DNA of 64,000 nt from Acidobacteria bacterium AB60. Its GTDB lineage: Bacteria; Acidobacteriota; Terriglobia; Terriglobales; Acidobacteriaceae. The DNA is taken from the NCBI GenBank assembly GCA_008682415.1, contig VANK01000017.1:1-64000 (forward strand). Direction: 5' to 3'. This document shows, piece by piece, positions 55,942 to 63,297 of this stretch. The notes under the pieces were generated by a model. It saw only the letters and a program-made list of their open reading frames with translations. It was not told the origin of the DNA and made no database searches. The stretch's first letter is position 1. Each line of letters starts with the position of its first letter. The position numbers were made by a program, and so were the translations under genes.

Positions 55942-55971
55942 AAAGCGCCTGCCCGAATCGGCAGGCGCTTT
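55942..55971. terminator. bidirectional rho-independent terminator
   Basis: A perfect 12-bp stem (AAAGCGCCTGCC / GGCAGGCGCTTT) with a 6-nt loop, followed by TTGCTTATTCT on the plus strand and an A-rich run on the other side. It ends both the respiratory operon and the convergent heme oxygenase gene. Confidence 0.88.
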
Positions 55972-55985
55972 GCTTATTCTGTCCG

Positions 55986-56543
55986 TCACCGCGCGGCCCG
56001 CATCCACCCGCCAAACGCGCCGAACATCTTCTTCGCGCCGCGAATCGCCGACAGCGTCTCCTCCTCGGCAACCTCCGTCGCGAGCACGCCAAGGAACTCC
56101 TTCCAGCGCGCCCCCGTCTCCTCGCCAAATCCCCGAAAAAAGCGCGAGCCCGCGCCCTCATGCAGACCCAGCACAGCCTCCACGTGGCGCGCGATCAGCT
56201 GTCCCCCCAGCCGCGATCCTTCCATCACATACATCGCGCCCAGCATCTCTGCCAGGTTCTCAAACGCCGGCAGCCGCGGCTGAGGAACATCTTTCCCCAC
56301 CACGCCCAGATCCTCCAGGTCTCTCCGCAACAGGCCCATCCGGCTGCGCTCGGCAACCATGCCGTCGAGCCGCTCCGGCAGCCCCAGCCGCGCGCTCTGC
56401 TCCCAGGCCTCCACCAGCCCCAGCAAGCGCCACAACACCGCCCGATAGAATTCCAGATTCAATCCGGCATCCATCAGCGGCAGCGCGCCCTCTACCTCGT
56501 CGTGATCGTGTCGCGTCTCCCGTCGCAGTTCAGCGAGATTCAA
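55986..56543 (-). CDS. bphO: biliverdin-producing heme oxygenase
   Basis: 185 aa with a TTG start at 56541-56543 that overlaps the end of the bphP remnant. LRRETRHDHDEVEGALPLM carries the proximal His; MYVMEGSRLGGQLI is the conserved distal helix with Gly-rich bend. It breaks heme to biliverdin, the chromophore of bacteriophytochromes. Coupling to the phytochrome gene is the usual BphO-BphP order, although the partner here is broken. Confidence 0.9.
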   Translation of the reverse strand: MNLAELRRETRHDHDEVEGALPLMDAGLNLEFYRAVLWRLLGLVEAWEQSARLGLPERLDGMVAERSRMGLLRRDLEDLGVVGKDVPQPRLPAFENLAEMLGAMYVMEGSRLGGQLIARHVEAVLGLHEGAGSRFFRGFGEETGARWKEFLGVLATEVAEEETLSAIRGAKKMFGAFGGWMRAAR

Positions 56544-57102
56544 TCTCTGTCTCCACCAATGCGGGAGATGCCGCCGCCGGCCGCATCACGCGGGGCAGAT
56601 ACGCAGTCACCCGGGTCCCCACGTGCACCGTCGATTCCACCTTCAGGTCGCCCCCCAGCCGGTCCAGGATATTCTTCGAGACGTACAGCCCCAGCCCGTT
56701 CCCCAGGTCCCCCTTGGTGGTCTGGAACGGGCGGAACAGTTACAGCGGTCCAATGCGGTGCCCGACAATCTGGAACTCCCGCGCCCCGCCCTCCGCATTC
56801 GGCAGGCACAGCGATCCCACAAAGCGCGAGAAGCCTTCGCTCGCTCCCTCGGACAGCAAGCCCTGGTTCAGCGAAGCCCCAAACCCCGCGCCCACTACCC
56901 AATCAAGGTCGCTCCCCAAAATCGCACCGAGCGGTCGCCCCAAATAGTCGGCCGCATTCTCGCTCGCGGCTGCCACCCGGAACCGATCCTCCGCATCCGG
57001 CTGCAGCCCCAGAAAGAAGCCATGCGCCTGCACGCTTCCCGGAATGTGTATTGGCTCTCGATCGCAGTTGGAGAAATTAGCCGGTGCCGTCGCTGAATTC
57101 AA
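56530..57102 (-). pseudogene. bacteriophytochrome (bphP) remnant with large internal deletion
   Basis: The first 120 codons from a TTG at 57100-57102 give an N-terminal PAS with the biliverdin-binding Cys region NCDREPIHIPGSVQAHGFFLGL, ending at an in-frame TAA (56740-56742). The next codons in the same frame read LFRPFQTTKGDLGNGLGLYVSKNILDRLGGDLKVES, the F and G2 boxes of a histidine kinase HATPase. GAF, PHY, HisKA and the start of HATPase (roughly 500-600 residues) are missing. An intact BphP is therefore not made from this locus. Confidence 0.85.
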
Positions 57103-57323
57103 GCTTCCCCACTTGGCGGGATTCTCGCGGAAGAACTGTAAAGATCTACCGGGCGCCTCAATCAATGCTTCCCGCCCGGAGCAGAACGCACGCGCACCTT
57201 CTCGATGATGAGAGTGGATGCGGAAAATGCGCCTCATGTTGCTCGTAAGTCAAAATCGCGGAGCACGCCGCCCCGCTCGAGTTCTCTGCTGAACCGCGCT
57301 TCGTCCGCGCCGGCCCCGCGTCG

Positions 57324-58208
57324 CTACTCCGGCCCGCGCGGCAACTCCCGCCCGTGCACCGACCCATCTTCCGCCACCACATCCTCTACGGGCGCAGGCC
57401 TCTCCACCGGCATGGGGATCCTCAGTACCGAGCCGCTCACCGCCTCAGGCACCGGCTCCTCCTCCGTCACCTCTTTAGGCGGATCGATCCACAGGCACAC
57501 GATCCACCAGATCAACACCGCGATGTACACCGCGTTATTCGTGTTGAACAGCTTGTCGCGCAGCCCGATCACATGCTCGTACTCCTGCTGCGAGTGCGGT
57601 TGTGCCGTAGCCGCAATCCGCTCCCAGATCGCCTGGATCCCCAGCTGCGACAGCGACGCCGTCATCAGCCCAATCGCCACCTGCTGCGCCTTGCTCTTGA
57701 ACCCCGCCCCACTCCGCCGGCCGAACAAAATGACAAGCAGCCCCAGCCCGATGTTCTCCACATCCGCCAGCAGCATCGCCTTCTGCGCCAGCAACTGCGC
57801 CACGTTCAGCGGCGGAGCCGATTTGAACGTCGCCCACGCCGGCCACTGGCCCCAGAACCGCAGCACCGCCGCGCCCGCCGCCATCAGCACCAGCGCGCCA
57901 ATCAGCCAGCTCACCCGCCGCGCCCCGCGGAACGCCCGCCGCGCCACCTCCACCACCACCATCAGGCTCACAAACGCGCCCGCCGCGGCCATGATGATGA
58001 ACACCTCGGCCATCGTCACCTGCGGCAGCCGCCCAAACAGCAAACGGCTGGTCAGCAGCCGCAGCGCCACCAGCGTGATGTTCACCGTGAACCACGGGAA
58101 CTGCCGCACGCGGTCGCGGCCCATCAACACCACCAGCAGCACCAGGTGCGCCGCAAACGTCAGCGTCCACAGAACTGAAAGCGCGGTAAAGGGAAATTGA
58201 AAGTGCAT
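57324..58208 (-). CDS. polytopic membrane protein of unknown family
   Basis: 294 aa from the ATG at 58206-58208. Seven or so membrane helices (ALSVLWTLTFAAHLVLLVVLMG, VEVFIIMAAAGAFVSLMVVVEVA, VSWLIGALVLMAAGAAVLRFW and others) and a C-terminal acidic, Pro-rich tail (EEEPVPEAVSGSVLRIPMPVERPAPVEDV). I recognise no family. Upstream of the phytochrome remnant on the same strand, about 220 bp away. Confidence 0.7.
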   Translation of the reverse strand: MHFQFPFTALSVLWTLTFAAHLVLLVVLMGRDRVRQFPWFTVNITLVALRLLTSRLLFGRLPQVTMAEVFIIMAAAGAFVSLMVVVEVARRAFRGARRVSWLIGALVLMAAGAAVLRFWGQWPAWATFKSAPPLNVAQLLAQKAMLLADVENIGLGLLVILFGRRSGAGFKSKAQQVAIGLMTASLSQLGIQAIWERIAATAQPHSQQEYEHVIGLRDKLFNTNNAVYIAVLIWWIVCLWIDPPKEVTEEEPVPEAVSGSVLRIPMPVERPAPVEDVVAEDGSVHGRELPRGPE

Positions 58209-58313
58209 TCCGTGCCATCCCGGCCGCAGCGCAAGCACCTCAGGCCAGCTTTCAGTCTAAACGCCTCAGACGCCCTCCCCTACACCGGCAGAGCCCTCCG
58301 GCAGCACTCGCCC

Positions 58314-59357
58314 TCAGTCGCTCCGCTCAACTCGCCCCTGGCTCTCCGGCAAATCAACTTCAAGACAGCCAACCGTAAACGCAAAGGGAAAGGGCCCGGG
58401 ATCCTCCGTTCTGTACAGGCCATCGAAGAAGACAAAAGCTCGTCTTCCGGCAGGCCCGTCAAGCTGGAACGATGGCTTCCATCCACCTGAATGCCACCCG
58501 CGATCCGCCGCGGTTTGAATCTGCCTCGGAGTGCCCCACGCGCAAAGCTTTTTGGATGGAGCCTCGGCTCGGCACCACCAAAGCCCCGTCTCGGGCGGCG
58601 GCGCCCCCGTGCCCATCCAGACGCGCGAATACACAGCCTCGAACCCGACCTCGCCTTGCCGAACGCAGAAATCGAACATCTTCATCTCCGCGGGCGCAAA
58701 CATCTCATGCTGCGACCAGCCGGTCCGCCCGTCGCGGCTCTCCGCATAGCCATGCACAAGATAATCCTCATGGTTCGATCCCGCCACGAACCACATCTTC
58801 CATCGGTCCTCGTGGTAGATCAGGTTCGGTTCGTACACGCTCCCGTGCTCCCAATCCTCCTCGGCGGCGAAGGCCGGCTCCGCCTGATCCACCCACTCCT
58901 CCCCATCCCATTCCAGAAATCCAATCGTGTACGGCCCCCACACATTCTCCGCCGCGCCTGCGTAATAGATACGCTCCACCCACCTCTCCTCCCCCGGGTC
59001 CCAGCCGCGCACATACGAAGGACAGTGACGTCCGCCCTTACCATCCCAGTTCCCGCTCCGGCTGCGGCCGGCAAGCGGTCTCAGGCTCCCGTCCGCTTCC
59101 CGAACCAGCGTCCAGCCCCGCACAGAGAGCGGCGCGTCAGGGGCCAGGCAAGCGCTGTAGAGATCCGTCGCGCCGTATCCCTTCGGCTGACCGGCCAGGT
59201 ACATCCACCACTGGTTGCCTCTCTTCACAACGCACGCATCCGTCACCTCCGCGCCGCCTGACCCGGTGGCCGCATCGCGGGGATCGAAGATCTTCGTTTC
59301 AGTCCCCGGCGGCATGTCACCGGAATCGGCCAATAAGTCGCGGAAGTCGTCGGGCAT
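58314..59357 (-). CDS. five-bladed beta-propeller protein (glycosidase GH43/GH68-like)
   Basis: 347 aa without a clear signal peptide. FDPRDAATGSGGAEVTDACVVKRGNQWWMYLAGQPKGYGATDLYSACLAPD, SVYEPNLIYHEDRWKMWFVAGSNHEDYLVHGYAESRDG and PSFQLDGPAGRRAFVFFDGLYR are blade-type repeats of the furanosidase superfamily (DP.x, YEPN). Activity on a sugar is possible but not certain. Divergent from the TetR gene, sharing a palindromic operator, so it may be its target. Confidence 0.7.
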   Translation of the reverse strand: MPDDFRDLLADSGDMPPGTETKIFDPRDAATGSGGAEVTDACVVKRGNQWWMYLAGQPKGYGATDLYSACLAPDAPLSVRGWTLVREADGSLRPLAGRSRSGNWDGKGGRHCPSYVRGWDPGEERWVERIYYAGAAENVWGPYTIGFLEWDGEEWVDQAEPAFAAEEDWEHGSVYEPNLIYHEDRWKMWFVAGSNHEDYLVHGYAESRDGRTGWSQHEMFAPAEMKMFDFCVRQGEVGFEAVYSRVWMGTGAPPPETGLWWCRAEAPSKKLCAWGTPRQIQTAADRGWHSGGWKPSFQLDGPAGRRAFVFFDGLYRTEDPGPFPFAFTVGCLEVDLPESQGRVERSD

Positions 59358-59384
59358 GGAGCTACCCCTCCAAACGCTGCAATT

Positions 59385-59427
59385 ATTCGTACATCATACG
59401 AACAAGCAAATCGTATCATGTACGAAT
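59385..59427. promoter_or_regulatory. large inverted repeat operator between the TetR and beta-propeller genes
   Basis: ATTCGTACATCATACGA (59385-59401) and TCGTATCATGTACGAAT (59411-59427) are inverted repeats matching at 16 of 17 positions with a 9-nt spacer. The right arm ends at the base before the TetR ATG. TATCAT inside it could be a -10 giving a leaderless mRNA. It probably binds the TetR regulator and controls both divergent genes. Confidence 0.8.
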
Positions 59428-60177
59428 ATGCCGCGGACGAAGATTCCCGACCTGATCTGGCTGCGCCCCCAACCCAACGACCGCCGCCCCCGCTTCAGTC
59501 GCGAGCAGATCACCGCCGCGGCCCTCAAGGTCGCCGCAACCGAAGGCTTCCACGCCGTCACCATGAAACGCATCGCACAGGAACTCGACTGCAGCACCAT
59601 GGCGCTCTACTACTACGTGCGCACCAAGGCCGACATCGTGGCCCTCATGCACGACGCAATCCTTGCCGAGCTCCTGCTTCCCCAACTGCCCGCAAACTGG
59701 CGCCAGGCCGTATGTGCCATCGCCCGCCGCACCCGGGATGTCCTGCTGTGCCACCCCTGGTCCATCGCCTCGTTCCATGACGCGCAGTTTGGCCCCAACG
59801 CCATGCGCCACGTCGAACAATCCTTGGCCGCCCTCGACCCCCTCAAGCTGCGTCGCAAGGACAAACTCACCCTCTGGGCCATCGTCGACGCCTACGTCTT
59901 CGGCAGCGCCGTGCGCACCGCCGCATCGCTCGCGCGCATGGCCGCCAGCAAACACAACCCCGCTCTCCTCGCCGACGCGAAGGCATTCACCAGACAGCAA
60001 CTGGCAACCGGCCAATTCCCCCGCCTCGCCTCCTTTGAGCCGGCCGGACCCCTGCAGGATCAATTCGCCCCCACCCGGAAGGCGGCCCAGCATCGCACCG
60101 CAGCCCTGGCCGCTCAATTCGAGAAAGGTCTGCACGCCATCCTCGACGGACTCGTGGTAAGCATGCATCTCCGTTAA
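59428..60177 (+). CDS. TetR family transcriptional regulator
   Basis: 249 aa from the ATG at 59428. The helix-turn-helix (FSREQITAAALKVAATEGFHAVTMKRIAQELDCSTMALYYYVRTKADIVALMHDAI) is complete; the C-terminal ligand domain is of the TetR_C type with FGSAVRTAASLAR. There is no ribosome-binding site; the operator palindrome reaches the start codon. Ligand unknown; the divergent beta-propeller gene is the natural target. Confidence 0.92.
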   Translation: MPRTKIPDLIWLRPQPNDRRPRFSREQITAAALKVAATEGFHAVTMKRIAQELDCSTMALYYYVRTKADIVALMHDAILAELLLPQLPANWRQAVCAIARRTRDVLLCHPWSIASFHDAQFGPNAMRHVEQSLAALDPLKLRRKDKLTLWAIVDAYVFGSAVRTAASLARMAASKHNPALLADAKAFTRQQLATGQFPRLASFEPAGPLQDQFAPTRKAAQHRTAALAAQFEKGLHAILDGLVVSMHLR

Positions 60178-60501
60178 TTCGCCGGGGAAATCCCCACTGC
60201 ACTGTCTTCCTGAGGACCGCAGGGGACGAAGGATCTGCCGTGAAAATTCCTCCCATCCCAAAAAAAGTCCCGCTCCTCCAGAGGCCTGTCATCCCGCACC
60301 CTGAGCGCAGCGAAGGGGAAGGGATCCGCAGTTGCTCTTGTTGTTGCTTTTTTTCATGCTCCTGGGTGCCGCAAGCCCGCTCCTCCACAGAGGTGTCATC
60401 CCGCACCCTGAGCACAGCGAAGGGTACAGGATCCACCGCCACAATTCCTCCTATTTCACAAAGGCCCGCTCCCCCACAGAGGTGTCATCCCGTAGCGCAG
60501 C

Positions 60502-60742
60502 GGAGGGATCCGCAGTTGCTCTTGTTGTTGCTTTTTTCATGCTCGTGGGTGCCGCAAGCGCGCCATGGAGCCTGCGGTTGCCTTCCCGCCCAATCGGACC
60601 AGTCTTGTCGCACGACGAAGGATCCCCAGAACGCAACTCTCCCCAGTTCCCACGATTCATTCGCGTCGATGGAGAGCCCCTCAACCGAAGGGAGCCGTGG
60701 CCTTCAGGCCACGGACCAAGCCACAACCAAATCCCCCGCGCG
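60502..60742. repeat. 241-bp direct repeat, copy 1
   Basis: Aligns without gaps to 61156-61396 at a constant offset of 654 bp with only a few mismatches. It contains a hairpin GCCGTGGCC-TTCA-GGCCACGG near 60693. After 60742 the copies share a further piece (about 60784-60817), which in copy 2 follows directly, so copy 2 lacks about 42 bp. Confidence 0.9.
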
Positions 60743-61155
60743 ACCCACAAAACCCTGCCCGCGGTGACCCGCCACCCCCGGGCGGAACGCACACCCCTCC
60801 GCGTCGGCCCTCCGGTTCCACCCTTCGCCTTCGAATAAGCTGTCACACCCGGAACGAGACTCTCAAAGTTCGCGACGCATTCACGTCAACCGAGCGCTTC
60901 TGCCGGGGGGATCCGTAGTCATCAAACCACAAATCCTCCCGACACCCTCAGCGCTGTCTTCCTGAGGACCGCAGGGACAAAGGATCCGCCCTGAAGATTC
61001 CTCCTATTTCACAAAAGCCCGCTCCCCCACAGAGGTGTCATCCCGCACCCTGAGCGCAGCGAAGGGGAAGGGATCCGCCCCGACGATTCCTCCTATTTCA
61101 CAAAAGCCCGCTCCCCCACAGAAGTGTCATCCCGCACCCTGAGCGCAGCGAAGGG

Positions 61156-61396
61156 GGAGGGATCCGCAGTTGCTCTTGTTGTTGCTTTTTTCATGCTCGT
61201 GGGTGCCGCAAGCGCGCCATGGAGCCTGCGGTTGCCTTCCCGCCCGATCGGACCAGTCTTGTCGCACGACGAAGGTTCCCCAGAACGCAACTCTCCCCAA
61301 TTCCCACGATTCATTCGCGTCGATGGAGAACCCCTCAACCGGAGGGAGCCGTGGCCTTCAGGCCACGGACCAAGCCACAACCAAATCCCCCGCGCG
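61156..61396. repeat. 241-bp direct repeat, copy 2
   Basis: Near-identical to 60502-60742. It indicates a recent duplication in the noncoding mosaic. Confidence 0.9.
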
Positions 61397-61655
61397 GAAC
61401 GCACACCCCTCCGCGTCGGCCCTCCGGTTTCTCAACTATGCCTGCGAAGGACGACCTCAACCTCGGCGGTTGACCAACCACGACGAAGCCTAAAAGCCCA
61501 CATCTGCCAGAGCGTAATCACGGCCGTCAGGCTGCGGAACCAAGCCACAACGCAGAGCGTGCACGCAACCGGGCGCCCCAAGCCAGGGCACGTCGGGTAA
61601 CCCGGAGATCCGGACAGACATCGGCCGAAGAATTGGAATGGAAGTTGAGGGGGGA

Positions 61656-61732
61656 TGGTGCGCCCGGAGAGATTCGAACTCCCGACCTAATGCTCCGGAG
61701 GCATTCGCTCTATCCAGCTGAGCTACGGGCGC
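61656..61732 (-). tRNA. tRNA-Arg (anticodon CCG)
   Basis: The minus strand reads GCGCCCGTAGCTCAGCTGG, GATAGAGC, then the anticodon stem-loop with CTCCGGA, TAGGTCGGGAG and GGTTCGAATC-type T loop (GTTCGAATC) to CGGGCGCA, followed by an encoded CCA. All arms pair and the anticodon is CCG. The gene borders a repeat mosaic on one side. Confidence 0.95.
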
Positions 61733-61784
61733 GCCTCTCCAGAATACCGCACAAATTCCCTCGGCGAGTCCGGCGCCCCCTCAG

Positions 61785-61829
61785 GTTCCTATTCCTATTC
61801 CCTATTCCCCGTTCCCTATTCCCTATCCC
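61785..61829. repeat. 7-bp array (TTCCCTA family)
   Basis: Units TTCCTA-TTCCTA-TTCCCTA-TTCCCCG-TTCCCTA-TTCCCTA; reverse orientation of the TAGGGAA family at 10361, 18240 and 19195. Confidence 0.8.
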
Positions 61830-61876
61830 GCCATCTTCGCCACATATTCGCCTCAACCCAATTGGACCGATTCGCT

Positions 61877-61925
61877 CGTTTTACTACATATGCAGTGCGA
61901 TTTCTCCACGAAAATTAGGCGAAAC
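61877..61925. promoter_or_regulatory. 49-bp conserved motif, copy 2, with BlaI/MecI-like palindrome
   Basis: CTACATATGCAG (61884-61895) within the same 49-bp framework as at 71-119, here about 60 bp upstream of a DUF4242 gene on the plus strand, a normal place for an operator or promoter element. Confidence 0.55.
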
Positions 61926-61981
61926 CGGCCCTCCTCCGGTATGTAGGTCAGGGCCCCAATTCCCTTCTGGAGCACGTCCCA

Positions 61982-62254
61982 ATGCCCAAATACGTCATCG
62001 AACGGGAGATTCCAGGCGCCGGAAGCCTCTCCCCCGAACAGCTCAAAGCCGTCTCCCAGACCTCCTGCGGCGTCCTCCGAAACCTCGGCCCCGAGATCCA
62101 GTGGGTCCAAAGCTATGTCACTGATAACAAAATCTATTGCATCTACAACGCCCCCAGCGAGGAGCTCATCCGCGAGCACGCCCGCCAGGGCGGCTTCCCG
62201 GCCAACGCCATCTCCCAGGTGCGCACCGTCATCGACCCGACCACCTCGGAGTAG
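61982..62254 (+). CDS. DUF4242 domain protein
   Basis: 90 aa, full domain: PKYVIEREIPGAGSLSPEQLKAVSQTSCGVLRNLGPEIQWVQSYVTDNKIYCIYNAPSEELIREHARQGGFPANAISQVRTVIDP. Small alpha/beta proteins of this family are cytoplasmic, and some are annotated as nickel-binding. No role is known here. It is downstream of the second 49-bp motif. Confidence 0.9.
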   Translation: MPKYVIEREIPGAGSLSPEQLKAVSQTSCGVLRNLGPEIQWVQSYVTDNKIYCIYNAPSEELIREHARQGGFPANAISQVRTVIDPTTSE

Positions 62255-62855
62255 GTGTCGCGTTTTCTGACGTTTACGAGCAGCCCGCTCACTCGAACGG
62301 CTGCGGCGGCCGAGACCCTCGCTCTACGCCAGCTCCATTTCTTGTCAATAGGTCAAAATGGGAACGGACGCCATAATGCGGGATTTGGACCCGAACTCCC
62401 GAACCCTCAATGATTTGTGAAATAAAGAAAGCACCACTTTCTTGCCTCTCGTTTGGAGGTTAACTCCTGGGACCTGCCATACTGGTCTTGCAGTCAAAGA
62501 GGGCCCGTCGGCGCTCCCGGCGGGCCTTCTCCTTTGCACGTGAACAGTGAAAACCCATGCTCGCGCCTCCGGTTCTTCTGTCGCGAGCGACGCCCGATTC
62601 CCGTGAGTTGAATCACATTCGCGCACGGAAATGCACGAATTTGACTCCAACCCAAACAAAACAATCAATTTGCTCGTTTTTTATTCGTGCGCGGGCGACA
62701 TTTTCAAAAAATCCTTCCCGAGCCTCCGAAGCCGCTAAAAAGGGCGAGGGCGGCGGCGGAAACTTGTCTTGCATATTCCCAGCCCGTGTGGGAGGCTGGG
62801 GCCACCACTCAGTCTTGTGGAGCAGCACGAGTCCTCCTCGCAGGAGTCTTCCCCT
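62255..62855. other. intergenic region with terminator-like hairpin
   Basis: No convincing gene. The stretch 62340-62500 is locally lower in GC. The hairpin at 62501-62526 could end a transcript. Whether a small RNA lies here cannot be told by eye. Confidence 0.4.
62501..62535. terminator. GC-rich hairpin, probable terminator
   Basis: GGCCCGTCGG pairs with CCGGCGGGCC over a 5-nt loop, one G-U pair, followed by TTCTCCTTTGC. A 10-bp stem with a weak T-rich tail. Confidence 0.6.
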
Positions 62856-63293
62856 ATGGACGCGACCGCTGTCGGCGAATGGCTCCGGATCGTTCTCGGT
62901 CCGGTGATCCTGATCTTTCTAGGCGTACTCCTGTTCCTGCTCGTCTCCGAGCTGATCCGGCTGTCGCGGGAGGAGGACTTCCCGCGGTTTGAGTCGAACT
63001 GGGGCGGGCTGGGGCGGGGCCTGGGCGGTTGGAGCGTGAACCGCACCATGGTGATCGGCCTCCTGGCGCTCGGAACGCTGCTGCTGTTCGGGTCGGTGAG
63101 CTACCTGGTGGTGTCGCGCGCCGCAAGCCCGGCGGCGGCCGAGGGAGCAAAGAAGAGCGAGGGGACCCCCGACAGCGCAAAGCCTCCGGACACGAAGAGT
63201 CCAGAAGCGAAGAGCCCGGAGGCGAAGGCGGCGCCGGCAAAAGACAGCGCGGCCGGCAGCAGCGAACCTGCGGCGCCCAAGGGAAAGGAGTAG
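62856..63293 (+). CDS. two-helix membrane protein with Ala/Pro/Lys tail
   Basis: 145 aa from the ATG at 62856. Two membrane helices (about 11-33 and 63-85) and a long low-complexity C-terminal tail (EGAKKSEGTPDSAKPPDT, then Lys-Ser-Pro-Glu repeats, charged). No family recognised. Its stop is five bases from the GTG of the P-loop gene, so the two probably function together. Confidence 0.7.
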   Translation: MDATAVGEWLRIVLGPVILIFLGVLLFLLVSELIRLSREEDFPRFESNWGGLGRGLGGWSVNRTMVIGLLALGTLLLFGSVSYLVVSRAASPAAAEGAKKSEGTPDSAKPPDTKSPEAKSPEAKAAPAKDSAAGSSEPAAPKGKE

Positions 63294-63297
63294 CGCG

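Larger units (their letters stand above)
60178..61650. repeat. mosaic of noncoding repeats
   Basis: No gene is supported in about 1.47 kb. A block of the type GTCATCCCGCACC, CTGAGCGCAGCGAAGG and GGATCCGC recurs about seven times (60288, 60399, 60484, 61037, 61124; related pieces at 60212 and 60970). The segment CTCCTATTTCACAAA-CCCGCTCCCCCACAG is found at 60449, 61003 and 61090. A hairpin GCCGTGGCC-TTCA-GGCCACGG lies in each long copy. Long open frames here are shared by both copies of the repeat and have no protein-like pattern. Confidence 0.8.

Noticed and set aside
60240..61600. Open frames of 100-175 codons in the repeat mosaic
   Set aside because: The same frames occur in both copies of the 241-bp repeat, are Pro/Arg/Ser-rich and match no domain; better explained as GC-rich noncoding repeats.
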